Assembly (NCBI GenBank): GCA_002189035.1
Contig: NEEC01000016.1
Coordinates: 1,635,001 to 1,699,000, forward strand
DNA: 64,000 nt
Source: Utricularia gibba
Lineage: Eukaryota; Streptophyta; Magnoliopsida; Lamiales; Lentibulariaceae
Direction of reading: 5' to 3'
The notes beneath the pieces are model-generated. The model was not told the DNA's origin, made no database searches, and saw only the letters and a program-made list of their open reading frames with translations. A program made the position numbers and the translations under genes. Shown here in pieces: positions 49,900 to 61,445 of the stretch. How positions within the stretch are numbered: position 1 is the first letter of the stretch; each line of letters begins with the position of its first letter.

Positions 49900-50850
49900 A
49901 AACCTGACGAAAGTGGAGACACATCATTAGTATGCTTAAACAGAATTAGTCTCATGAAAAATCACATGACAGGAGGTATGATTTTTCTTGGTGATAGGGT
50001 CAAAACAATGATACCCTTTGTAACTATTGATATAACCGATAAAAACATAGAGTGTAGTTTCTCAAGAAAACTTGTTTGTCTTTATATCCGATAGATAAGG
50101 AAAACATTTAGCACCAAATACTCTCAATATAGAATAATTGGGGTGAGGGGAAAATAAGTATAAATAAGGTGACTCTCTCTTTTGTGAGATGGATGGTAGT
50201 CGGTTGAGCAAATACAAAGTTGATCCAAATGCCTCTACCTAGAGTAATAATGGTAAACCATTATAAAATAACAGTGACATTTCATGTTCGCGAATGGTTC
50301 TATGTTTCCTTTTAATCATGCCCTTATGTTTGTGTGTATATGGACAAGAGAAAAAAAATGATGCATTCATTGCTGCAAGAAATAAGATTTGACATCATTA
50401 TTAACAAATTCATCTCCATTGTCATTTTTTTAAATTTTAGCGTGCCTTTGAAATTGACCTTGAACATACTTTTCAAATTGAATATGCATTGACAAGGCAT
50501 GCATAATAATGAAAACCGGCATGAGACACGATTGATGCTGGGCCCCACAAATTACAGTATTTTTTTTTTCTAAAGGAGTAGTAGAAATAGAGTCTAATTT
50601 AATAATGGTAATTTAGATAGCATTTCAAATTGACAGCTATCATAGAATGTAGATTGATTTGACTTGTTCACAGTGATCAAGCCTTTATTTTTTAATAAGG
50701 GGACCATAGCATCTTGCGGATGTCCAAGATGCAGGTGCCACAAGTAAGATGAGCAAGAATTCAAACGATAAGAAAAATAGGCTGCTGGTGAATCTTCCAT
50801 CACATAGAGGCCCCTTCTATGTTGCTCTTTAATCTTGGGATGTCCCATAG
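49900..50850 (-). mobile_element. Copia integrase and gag-pre-integrase remnant, minus strand
   Basis: Continuation of the element at 44972-47340. Minus-strand frames give VFIGYINSYKGYHCFDP and a VIFHE segment near 49960-50080 (integrase C-terminal region), FGAKCFPYLSD near 50100, and the gag-pre-integrase block GLYVMEDS ... YLWHLHLGHPQD near 50700-50820. Decayed by stops and frameshifts. Confidence 0.75.
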
Positions 50851-50859
50851 CTTGTTCCT

Positions 50860-51915
50860 TTATAAAAAAAAAAAACTTTTGTCAATAAATTCATGCTAAG
50901 TGTCATTTTGTTAACATCTTTTAGGTCATTTTTATATTTAAATGTAATCAAAGTTATTTAGTTAAGAGTCTATAATATAACTTTTAGGTTTTATCTAGAT
51001 TAACGTTATTATCTTAATTTATGTATTTTATTTAATATTTTTGTCTAGTTTTGTTTAAGTTTTGTTAGGGATGATAGCGTCATAGGAATTGTGAGAAAAT
51101 GAGCATCACATGGCGTCAAAATAGATCTTCTTAAACTGATATTTCCTTGATTTTCGGAAGATGGTACACGAGAGCCTTTAACATATGAGATCAGTAGCGT
51201 ACTAGTGTCAAAGTAGGAGCTCTCTTGCAAATCACTTTAGTCCATAGCAAGATTAGGGGGACATGAAAACTTGGATAAAAGTAGTTCAATTTGAGTTTAG
51301 ATGGGGGATTCGACTTTCACTTTCAGTTTCAATTTTAGTTGTACTTTATTTGATCTCTTTAAAGGATTTTTCCTCTAGCTCCACTCTAAAACTTGCTTTC
51401 GTTTTATTGCTTTGTATGTCTGTTCACAACTAAAAAGCTTTGTTTTTGGGTTGGAAGACTTCTAGCTCTATATTTCGCTAGTTAATCTCCACTCTTTTTT
51501 TGAATCCGATTGAGTTCTATGTCTCCATGTGATTATGTTACAGTATTTCTGTAATAGTTCCTTTATTCAAGATTTATGATTAGTTGATCATTGTCTGCAA
51601 ATTTTGAAGAGCAAGGTGGAAAGCACTAACCCAAGCCATTTTGATCAAAGGGAGATAATGTTTTGTGTGTGGGTGTACTTCAGAATTAATGGATAAATAG
51701 TGACATTATATCTTAACTCATTGACATTGGCAACACTTGGGCACACACACACAAGTTGACCATGAGGGTATGATGGTAGAACCTCTTATCTTCCCGTTTG
51801 TCCAAGGGGGAGCAATATAAATTAAGTACTCGAAAAGATCAGAAAAGAGTGAAGAAGCAACGAACGTAGTTTGGTAGGATTCCAATTCTAGGAACATCTC
51901 TTTAATTAAGGTTCA
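50860..51915. other. Unassigned transposon-like sequence
   Basis: No recognisable coding region. It lies inside the copia element, between its gag-pre-integrase and protease parts, so it is presumably inserted. An AC-rich ACACACACACAAG stretch occurs near 51743. Confidence 0.4.
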
Positions 51916-51916
51916 T

Positions 51917-53475
51917 AGCTGTTGCGTGTCGTTTCCTCAAAAAATTTTCAATATTTAAATCATAAAACACCAAAAAACATAGTACGAGTATCGATCTCAG
52001 GGAGTTGTTTTTCGTGAAAAGTGTTTTGTAAGAAACTTCTACAAAATGTCACGGTTTTGTAAAAGGGGGTTTTTGAGATGCAAAAATAAAAGATACAACC
52101 TAAGTGATAGGCCTTGACTACGAGATGCAATTCCTGGGAATGAAATTCCATCTCCTTCCTTTGTCCATTCTTGCCTCGGTTTTCACTGATTTGCTTCGAA
52201 TAGCTGGTTATAAGAGTAATGAATAGCCTACTCTCCCTTACACTCTGATTGACAAGGAGGCACGGGAATAGCCTCATGTGATTCCCCCTTGGACGATTAG
52301 GAAGACAAGAGGATTGCCTTTGATTGCCTTCAAAACCGAATTGCGCGAGTGTGCCTAGCTATTGCCAATGGCCAGTGGCAGGTCTGAGGTCACAACCTGT
52401 CCACTGTTGCGGTACCAAGGCCACAAACAATCCGCTACTTCCCTCGAACTGGTAGGGTTGGAGTTGGTGCTCTTCACCTTGATCTTCACCAAAATCCGCG
52501 AGGAGTGGCCTGCTACTCATAGACCTTGACTAGGAGTCGTTACAGAAAGACTGCAACAAGATGCGCGGAAGTATACAGAATCCGAAATCAATTCAGCTAA
52601 GAACCGAGTGTATTGCTCAGGACTTGGAAGGAAATTTCATCTTCTCCTAGAAACTAAAAGGTTTTAACCTGAAAGAGCCATGGAAACAGAAACGAAAAGA
52701 AACTAAGTGTTCTTACTCCTTGAGAGGAAGAAGAACTCAAAAGTTCTAAGTACAAGAGAAAATGTTCAAAAGTGAATAGTTCAAAAGTTTGCAACTAAGT
52801 GCTCCAAGTGGCTTTTATGTCACTCACCACGTGCATTAACTCCTTTGGGTCTCCTTCCCATCATTCCTTCTGTTTTGCGTGTGCTAGTAGCTTTTCTTTG
52901 AGTGCAAGTTTGTCCCCAATCATTGCTGAAGACTCTGACATGCCGTAAGTCAGGAGCCTTGACTAGTGTCAGTCTTCCGCCCACAATCGTTCCAAATTGC
53001 GTACAAGACACGAAAAGTCAGACTCTCACCATCTGCAATATTCCTGTAACACTCCACGATAGTCTCCTGATATGTTTCAGTTAAATTGTGAGAAAAAAGA
53101 CATAAAATATATACAAAATAGGAAAATAGGATTTTCCTAATAAAATCAAATACTTAATAATATAATTCCTAAATTGGGCGACTTAATACATAATTAAAAC
53201 ATGATAATACCTAATAATTAACTAGAAAATGACACTTAACAATAGCTTAAGTTTCTTTCTATTTTTTGTTTGCAATTCTCATACTCAACCTTCATCATTT
53301 AAATTTCTAACACCTTTTACTTGACAAACCCGTTTATAAATCATGACAGTTGTATTCGGCATAACTTTAACTTTCATTATGAAAAGTAACTCTCTGTGTT
53401 CGACACCCACACTATACATTTTTTGTCTTACGAGTTTTAAAAATCTTTAAAATTTGTTGTGGAATGACACGCAAT
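51917..53475. mobile_element. Element with long terminal inverted repeats (~110 bp), 1.56 kb
   Basis: The left end TTGCGTGTCGTTTCC (51918 on) and the complement of the right end TTGCGTGTCATTCC align for about 110 bases. The alignment includes CAAAAAACATAGTACGAGTA against CAAAAAATGTATAGTGTGGG, and a GGGAGTTGTTTTTCGTGAAA-like part. The interior is GC-richer with no transposase. Long inverted ends with a non-coding core suggest a non-autonomous MULE-type or foldback element. The flanks TTCATAGCT and TTCACAATT may be a decayed 9-base target duplication. Confidence 0.5.
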
Positions 53476-53479
53476 GATT

Positions 53480-53705
53480 CACAATTGATAGGATAATCAG
53501 ATGTCAGCTGAAAAATAGAAAGCAAATTCTTAGTTAGTCTAGGAATATATCACACATTTTTTAAAGGCATGGTGGTTCCATATCTAATTACAACTCCATT
53601 GTTACCTGAAACATGACCTAAATGAATTTTTTTTTCATTGGTCATATGATTTGTGGCTCCTATGTCAGCAGTCCATTCAGTTTCTAGCAGTGTGTTGTGG
53701 ATGGT
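53480..53705 (-). mobile_element. Copia protease fragment, minus strand
   Basis: The minus strand from about 53695 reads TEWTADIGATNHMT, the copia aspartic protease motif WxxDSGATxH with Ser changed to Ile, followed by a SGNNGVVIRYGTT-like part. It belongs to the family-C copia whose later domains lie to the left at 49900-50850 and 44972-47340. Confidence 0.65.
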
Positions 53706-53769
53706 GAGATTTGCAAGTGTGTGTGGAAGTAGGGTTTCTTTCAGGCATGGCTTGAGGTCCTCTAATTGT

Positions 53770-54030
53770 TTTCATTTAAGTTTAATGCATCTCTTTGTTT
53801 TTTTTTTTTTTTTATCTGGAACTCGTACCAGGATGAAGCACATCATGGCCACCCAAACCATGCCAAGAGTCATATGGATACAATTGGAAATTAAGGATTC
53901 AATGAGTCAGATGAGTACATTTGAAAGGTCAAGTACATAAGAAACATAAATCACATTAAAAAAGATTAGATCCAATCGATTACTTATGATCTGCAATTTC
54001 TCATATATTTGATTATATCAATTTTGAAAA
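53770..54030 (-). repeat. Partial LTR of the minus-strand copia (5' side), family C
   Basis: Matches about 44385-44650 and 59385-59640 (CATCTCTTTG with a T run, AACTCNNANC, ATTGGAAATTAAGGAT, AAGTACATAAGAAACATAAA, AGATTAGATCCAATCGATTA). It is cut short at the right by another copia element that begins at 54065. Confidence 0.6.
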
Positions 54031-54064
54031 ATTTATCAATATGGAATAGTAATGACATCAATAC

Positions 54065-54741
54065 TGTTGGCACTCTCCCACAGTTGAGGACTTGTGGACA
54101 TGGGAATCCTTAACCGTTCTCAGTTATTTTGATAGAGATGAAGCAAACTTGGAGATGTGTTGCCCTAGCTCTTGAGAATTATGCTCCTGTATAGACAACC
54201 ATTTAAGAAAAATGAAATATAGGAACAGTGCAATGAGAATTAGTGTTTCATGCTCATATATGTAACTTACTATCCACCTAGACCCATTGCTTGTCAAGAC
54301 TGGGTATTCGACCAGTCAAAGCTGACCGAGTTGAGGTGTTTGAGACACGTTTCAAGACTATCTACGGCACGTGTCAATCGGGAATTTCATGTGTTGAACG
54401 AGCGTCTGCTACGCTAGAAGATAATCTTAGAATATTGAAATAAGACTGAGTAATAAAGGCTACACAACCATTGGAAGTGGGCAAGCTAGTCAGCCCTGGT
54501 TTCGCGGGTTTGTTAGGTTGTTGAGATCTGAAACTTGGTCTCATTAGATCCTGTTTTTATGTGAAGTTTGTTACTTTTGAGTCTATAAAAGCTGATGTCT
54601 ACAGCTTGTGTTTGCATCCCTTCATTGCAATAGACTTTGTTCTTCTTTCTCTTATTCTTTCAATCCAAAACCCTCTTTTTTATTGTTGTTTTTTCCTTGC
54701 ACGATTTCATGTTAGAGTTCATCCCATTTTTCATCTAACAA
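54065..54741 (+). repeat. Copia 5' LTR
   Basis: Starts TGTTGGCACTCTCCC and ends CTAACA, with TATAAAAGC at about 54582 as a likely promoter TATA box. It is followed two bases later by the primer site. Confidence 0.75.
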
Positions 54742-54743
54742 GT

Positions 54744-54755
54744 GGTATCAGAGCT
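54744..54755 (+). promoter_or_regulatory. Copia primer-binding site
   Basis: TGGTATCAGAGC is complementary to the 3' end of initiator tRNA-Met, the standard primer for plant copia reverse transcription, two bases after the LTR end. Confidence 0.9.
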
Positions 54756-56339
54756 GGTTCGATATGGATGCAACTCAATCCGGTACTTTATGGAAATTCA
54801 ATGGTGAAGATTATGCTGTTTGGGCTACCCAAATGAAGGCATACCTCCAAGCAATGAAGCTGTGGGAAACGGTTAATGCACCAGTGCAATTAGAGCAGCT
54901 CCCTGCCAATGCCTCGCTGGAAAGAGTGAAAAGAGCTGAAGAATTACAAGCCAGAGAAGGCCAAGCGAATGCGGTACTTTATTCTGGTATGGAGACAGCT
55001 CAATTGTTGAGACAGCTCAGAAAAAGCAAGTGGAGACACTATTTACTGCTTGTTTGCTTAACCCTATAAAGCTTTATAGTGCGGCAAAACATGAGTCTCT
55101 ATGTGTAGCAACAATGCCAGACACAAGTTCTACCTCAAATACAGGATGGTTGGTCGACTCAGGTTGTTCTGCTCACATGATTGGTGATGAAAGGTACTTT
55201 GAGACTTTGGATTATTCAAGTACAGCAAGTGGGAGACTTAGAAATGATGAGCTCCTAGATGCCATTGGTAAAGGCACGGTCATGGTGCATACTTCTCTAG
55301 GGTTAAAGCGTCTGTAGAATGTTTACCTAGTTCCAAAATTGAGCATCAACCTTCTAAGTGTGAAGAAGCTAAATGATAGAGGATACTCTATCACATTTGG
55401 AAGAGGAACTTGTGTAATCTCAGATCCAAATGGTGATGTCATCTCCACAACACCGACAATCAGAGGTACTTATTTCTTACCTTGGACCTTAGTTCCACAA
55501 GAATCTGCTAACCCTGCTAGGCTGAACGAACATGAGAGATGGCATAAAGCACTTGGACATGCCAGCTTCCAAGTCCTTCAATCCATGAGTAAAGGTGGAG
55601 TCTGCAGAGAATTCCCAACACTAAGGTACCCTGATGAAATGAAGTGTTCAATATGTCTTCAAGGCAAAATGAAACAACTGCCATTCCCTCAACAAGCATG
55701 CTTCCGAGCGGAGACACTGATGGAGCTGGTACATTCTGATGTTTGTGGCCCAATGAGTGTTGAATCACTTGGAGGGAGTAGGTACTTCATTAGCTTCATT
55801 GATGATAAGTCACGTTATTGATGGGTGTTCTTTATGAAGTGCAAGTCATAGGCCTTTGAGCACTTCATCACCTTCAAGGCCTCTGCTGAAAGAGCCTCTG
55901 GAGAAAAGTTGAAATGCCTTCGTACAGATAATGGAGGCGAATTCAATTCCCTGACATTCAAAGAAGAATTAAGAAGAGAAGGCATCAAACATCACAAAAC
56001 TGTGGTTTACTCACCAGCACAAAATGACGTAGTAGAACGGAGAAATGCTACAATTATGGCCATGGCTAGATGCCTACTTTTGGAGAAGAAGTTGCCTAAG
56101 CACTTTTGGAGTGAAGTTGTTGCAAACACGGTGTACATCAAAAATAGGTTACTCACTCATAGCTTGAAAGGAGTGACACCGTATGAAGCATGGAATGGAA
56201 GATCACCAAACCTTGGTCATCTTAAGGTATTTGGATCTGTGGCTTATGTGCTTATTCCTGTTGAATGCAGAACCAAGCTGGATAGTAGATCTTTGGTTCC
56301 AAATCCAATAAAATTTTATGTTCGGTTTTTTGTCGTTGT

Positions 56340-59003
56340 GTCTTAAGTTTGAAGAATTAAGTAATACCCCTATTAAGATTATATCGTGTTTACGTCTCAT
56401 ATGCTTCAAAATGATGATGGTTATATTGTATTTATATCTCGTATTGTATATCATTATAACAACATTAGGGTCAAAATTAGTTTATTATAGTAATATAAGA
56501 GATTAAGTATGTAATTTTATAAGTTTGGAGATAAACTACTTATACAAAAAATAAGTTGAGAAAATTATGACATAATTTTAAAACTTTAAGATTAAAATTT
56601 TTATATTAACTATAACTTGGAATATTGCTAACAAACTCTACCTTTAAAATTTTTTACAAAATTTAAAAGATTTAAATTAAATAATATATTTAGTTATATT
56701 ATTAATGAGTTGATCTATTCATTTGATTTTAGAATGATGGTCTTTAAATTCCACACAGATTTTTCGGATATCAAATTTTTGTTACACAAGATCAAAGTTG
56801 GTCTGATTTTTTTACTTTGACAACGGAATACATGATGCATCGGAGACACACGATACCAGTCATATAATGGCTTTATTTCTTCATCAAGACCAAGCCAACT
56901 ATTACATACAACACAGTTCTGGGACTGGCAAAGATGGACATGATTTTGGGGAAATTTATTCTGAGAAATGCGGCCCGGGGCTCAGGCAAGAGCTAGAGCA
57001 GAAAGGCTGTAGGGGTTGGCAAAAGCTGGAAACGGTGTGGTGCAAGAAACACACGCCATCACCGCATTCAGATGTTCAGTGGGATGGAAGTTGTCGTAGA
57101 AGACGTATTTGGTTCTATCGGGGCAAGGGGGGACTGCTGAGTTTTTAGCACACTGCCCTACTGCAGCCGTTGTAGATTCCGTTGATTCCGATACCGCGCA
57201 ACAGGGGGCGTTCATGACAGTGAAACCTGCATCCCATTGGATTAGAACAATACACTGTAGCTGAAAAGTATAAGCTTTTTTTATTTTTTTTTACCTAGTG
57301 CAGGATTTCCAGAAGCAGAGATGGCGAAAGCGTTAATGTAAGTGAACTTGGTGCCAATCAACGAAGTACTAAGCTGAGTGACCAGTAATTTGAGCTTTTC
57401 GTTGAAGACGGCCACTGCGGAGTTAATGAAATCGACGCATGGAAATCCGTTGGTGGGAGGGTACAATTCTAGCTCCTGCGGTATGCATCCGATCAAACCC
57501 ACGTTGAAAACCGCGATCTTCCTCGCTCCCAAAGCGTAAAGAGTCTGCATACCCAAGACCGACATCATTCGTAAAATCGAAATTCAGAATGAAGATAGAG
57601 ATTGAGGTTGAGGTACTAGCCTGGAGTTGAGTAGAGTATTTGGTGATCAACTCATCTGCAAAGGCGCTAGGCGTGAATTGCTTTCTCAGGGGGCTGTCCT
57701 TAAGATAATAGTTGTTGATGTAATCGTTGCTGCCGATGTTGATTATGTATAAGCACTGCTGCAGGCTCTGAGAACTCAAGCCCGTGATGGGTATTGTTGA
57801 TTCATGATGCTTCAACTGCACGTCCATTGAATACCTTTCTCCCTGCACGAGCAAACAAGAGAGCTTTCTCCTCTTGTAATGATCACGCTTACAGACATAG
57901 GTTCTAAGCAGTAATGCTTTTAAGGTTCTTACCAAGTTAGCCCCGAATTCTCGAGGATCCCAGAGCCTCCCGACGCATAGTTGACGCCCTTTGAGGAGGT
58001 GCCCGGGTTGCCAGCCATGGATGCCCAGGAAGGAATAGAGGTCTGATATCCAAGAAATTGAGCTACACGAAGAAAAAAGGCATTCACAACAGTGTAACGA
58101 TGATCGGTGTGTGAAATTTGTGGTGAATGAAGATGAGGTCTTCGGATCTGGATTACAACAGACAAGTTTCTTTTTTTCTTGCATCAACCTGCGGCAAACC
58201 TCGTTGTCGGGGAAACATGTGTACTGATCGGGATCTCAGAAACTTCCCATTTCATAATAAATCTATTATCTGTCTTTTTAGATTTTCAAAATTTGGAATC
58301 AATGTGTCGTTTAGAACCTATGTAATCGGGGATGTTCTTCCCGTTGGAGAATCTTCCGGTGGGGGTGTTGCCGTCGCCGTAGTCGATCCCGTAGGGAGGA
58401 TAGTTGGCCTTAGCCTTGGTGAGCAGGTCGTTGTTGTTGCCGTTATCGAACTGGGAGTCCCCGAAGAAGAAGAGACAGGGGACCTGGGGATCGCCCCGAA
58501 CCAAGAACTTCGGCTGCATAGCGATGCAGAGCAGCATGGCTATCGCCATACGCACACACAGCTTCGCAGCATCACCCGCCATCTTCTGCTCCTTCCATCA
58601 CCCACAGTTGACAATACACATTAGAAAATTCGATACCTTTTGGTGGACTTGGAATAGAGAATGTGTCCCGCATGCTTGATTATGGACGTGTAGCTTCCCC
58701 TTCCACCAAGGCAAGAAGAAACGTTGACATGCATGCTATGGGTCATGTATGTGTCTTTTTGTTTGGTGCAGAATAAAAAAAAAAAAAAGAAAGTACAAAG
58801 GGATCTGTATAGGGGTTGAATTTTGAAGTTTGTACAAATACGACCAAAAAATGTGCCCAAAGTTAGCGTGCTGTTTTGAAAGCCAAGGAACTGCTTTCAC
58901 AGCTTAGGAGATTGACCATGTGTGTCTTAGACAGTCCTCGAACTCTACGCATGCAGCCTTGGATCTCAAAATGAACAGGTTTTCAGGTGAGTTTGGTGAG
59001 GTA
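56340..59003. repeat. Segmental duplication, copy 2
   Basis: Second copy of the unit at 32640-35409, same orientation, centres ~23.6 kb apart. Its left edge coincides with the truncated end of a copia element. The right edge is followed by unrelated sequence after GGTGAG. Confidence 0.85.
56982..58582 (-). pseudogene. GDSL esterase/lipase duplicate with 1-base frameshift
   Basis: Near-identical to the GDSL gene at 33314-34917. Minus-strand exons by homology: 58582-58318, 58062-57933, 57842-57621, 57544-57295, 57226-56982. All motifs are present (FFFGDSQFDNGNNN, INIGSNDYINNYY, YDNFHPTE) and intron 3 (57620-57545) is again GC-AG. Exon 2 is 130 bases instead of 131: before the GTAAGA donor copy 1 has GGGGTCTAACGTT and this copy GGGGCTAACTTG. 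The frame is lost when exon 2 joins exon 3, so protein would stop soon after residue ~131. Exon 4 lacks one whole codon relative to copy 1, which is harmless. Probably a recent pseudogene unless splicing at intron 2 differs. Confidence 0.75.
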
Positions 59004-59139
59004 CGTGGTCTGAAAACAGAGGTGATGGAGGATGAAGACACACTCTCTAGCCTTGTTTGAGACTGTATGCATGTGTGTACCCAGGGTCATCGTAATTGTT
59101 TAAAGTAAGAATCTGATAGGTCCGGCGAGTATGCATAAA

Positions 59140-59960
59140 GGTTAGTAAATAATAAATGTATATCACATTAGACAAGATTAGATTTAATCGATTAATAATA
59201 ATCCATAATTTCTTATATACGTGACTATTTCACTTTCAAATCCCAATGTGCAATCATTTGTTCTAATACCCACCCTCAAGTCAAACTTATCTTTGATCAA
59301 ATTAAGACTTATTTTTTGTTTTTTTATATAATTGTAGATAATGCTCATATCATAGGTTGATCAAATTTTTTTCATCTAAGTCTAATACATCTCTTTGTTT
59401 TTTTTTCTTATCCAGAACTCAAACTAGCACAAAACCCATTTTGACCATCCAAGCCTTGCCAATAGGCAAACACAATGATACCATTTGAAATTAAGGATCC
59501 GATAAGTCGTATGAGTACACGTTAAGTCGACGTACATAAGAAACGTGGATTACTTTTGAAAAGATTAGATCCAATCGATTACTAGTAATCCATAATCTCT
59601 TATATACATGACTATTTCACCTTCAAATCAAAGGAAAACAAATGAAGAAGAAAGTTGTATTATTCCACCATAATAAAGTTTTTAATGATACAAGAGGTTT
59701 TAATAGAATTCAAAGCAATGCAGTCACAAATCCTAAAAATGCTCCTAAGAGGATGGCTTTCTCTCTTGTTAACCAGTTCCTGTATGACTAGAAGCAAATA
59801 CAAAAACTTGGAATCCTTTATTTGAGGAGGTAGCTAAGGGCATTTCATTACTCTAATAACCAACCTTTTGAATCCTCAATCTCCTTATCACTCCACTTCC
59901 TTATTTCTCCCACCATCCTTACTTCTCCATTGAGTTGATTCTTCAACACCCCCCCCCCCC
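59140..59960 (-). repeat. LTR of a minus-strand copia, family C, second element
   Basis: Matches 44155-44960 throughout, including the internal duplicated motif. It ends at the coding side with a run of 13 C (59949-59961), where the other copy has CACCCTCCCTC. Confidence 0.65.
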
Positions 59961-59971
59961 CTCAAACTTAG

Positions 59972-60785
59972 CTAGAGCTGTAAGATAAGTTTGTTTCTGA
60001 GGTAGAGTAGTCGTTCACTAGGCCTTCTCTTAGTGAAAAGATCAACTATTTGGTGTTGTATTGGAATATGGTGACTAACTAAATAGCTCATGGCAACCCT
60101 CTCTCGCACAAAGTGACAATCAAATTCAACATGTTTGCTTTTGAAGTAGAGAACTGGGTTCAAAGTGAGGAATAACACACTTAGATCATCACAGTGCAAA
60201 ATAGGGGGAGAACTAAGTGGAATACGTAGATCACTCAATAGATATTGTAGCCATGTTAACTTTGCTGCTATATTTGCCATTGCTCAATAATCTGCTTCAT
60301 TGCTAGAAGGCCAAATAGTGGGTCATTTCTTTGAGCTCTAGGCAATGGGGTTGCCATCCATGAGAACACAATTTCCAATCAATGATTTGCATGTATAGAG
60401 GCAGCTTGCCTAGTCAGCATCTGAGTATGGCTTCAAGCAGTAACCGGGGTGTGTGTTTGACAAAAATTCCATAGTTCAAGGTGAATTCGATGTACTTCAA
60501 GATCTTTGTAGCCAACGTCTGATGATATACTATTGGAGAGTGCATGAGTTGTGAATTCACACTAAAGGTGATGTCTGATTGAGTGAATGTGAGGTAATGG
60601 AGAGCACCAACAAGAGCTCTAAAAGTAGTAGGATCAGAGAGTAGCGTTGATCCTACATTGGATTCAACTTTGAGAATTGAGGGGTCAACGATGGTTTGTA
60701 GTCTTTTAATCCAAACCTATCCAAAGCAGAGAGAGCATAGTGATTTTGTAGAAGATGAATCTTTTTAGCTGTTGCGGTTAAGAAT
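59972..60785 (-). mobile_element. Copia RNase H and reverse transcriptase end, minus strand
   Basis: Second member of the family at 44972-47340. Minus-strand frames give RNase H (59972-60280: ANIAAKLTWLQYLLSDL, LNPVLYFKSKHVEFDCHFVR, VDLFTKRRPSER) and the upstream linker near 60653-60770 (KIHLLQNHYALSALDRFGLK). Stops break it. Homology ends near 60785 and the rest of the element is missing. Confidence 0.75.
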
Positions 60786-60789
60786 CGGT

Positions 60790-61440
60790 TTGTTGAAAAT
60801 AGCCGATTCTCGGGTAATAGAACTAATTTACTCGTATCCAATTAGTGGGTTACAGGTTTGGGGTGTCACTATGTTAATGAAAGACTTAAAAAGGGAAAAA
60901 TGATTTCTAATGTGGAAAACACCAGAACAGGGAAAATCATGGACTGGTGGAGCTCACCGAAAAAATGACTTCACTAAGGAGGAGGAAGAAAAGGTTACAA
61001 AATTGGATGTCATGAGATCAACCCATTTTTCTTTTAGTATTCTCTTATTTATAGGAAAGGTTGCCCCAACCAATTACTACGGGTATTAGCTACTTTCTAT
61101 GTCTGATTATACATATGGTCTTGTTGACAAATAACCATCGCTTGCTCTACTGCTCTTCTAATTCAGCTACTTTTCGGACCTTGCCAAAACAGCCGCCACT
61201 ACATAGCTCTCACCCTTATCGGTCTGACTGCATGTGATAGGCTATTAGAATTTGTCTACGACGTGCTCCCAACTGATTTAGCCTTCATACAACATGTATC
61301 AATTTAGTACTCCATCATTCAACCCCTTTGATTTTCCGATATTGATACTTGCGGTAAATCGACGAATAAAAATCACCAATATAGCTATTCATAGTATGTC
61401 GATTCCTATTGTGAGTTTTTTTCCAGTTTAGAATGGTTAC
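60790..61440. other. Unassigned, LTR-like spacer
   Basis: No coding sequence was recognised. It precedes open frames at 61446 onward and may be the LTR or leader of that element. Confidence 0.3.
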
Positions 61441-61445
61441 ATGTC

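Larger units (their letters stand above)
54065..56335 (+). mobile_element. Ty1/copia element with 5' LTR, primer site, deleted gag and truncated pol
   Basis: A 677-base LTR is followed by a tRNA-Met primer site and a coding region from 54764. Gag starts MDATQSGTLWKFNGEDYAVW, but its zinc-knuckle region is absent: gag runs almost straight into protease (WLVDSGCSAHM near 55150). Next come gag-pre-integrase (INLLSVKKLNDRG; HKALGHAS ... CSICLQGK zinc site, about 55545-55665) and integrase (LVHSDVCGPM, LRTDNGGEFNS, YSPAQNDVVERRN). Homology ends near 56290 (GHLKVFGS, then KLDSRS). A few stops remain (55317, 55820, 55848). The reverse transcriptase, RNase H and 3' LTR are missing: the element ends where the second GDSL duplication copy begins. 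It is younger-looking than the other copia remnants. Confidence 0.85.

Noticed and set aside
57423-58187. A 254-codon minus-strand frame in the second GDSL copy as a separate gene
   Set aside because: It reads through introns 1-3 of the GDSL gene in a shifted frame; the motif-bearing exons belong to the gene model given.
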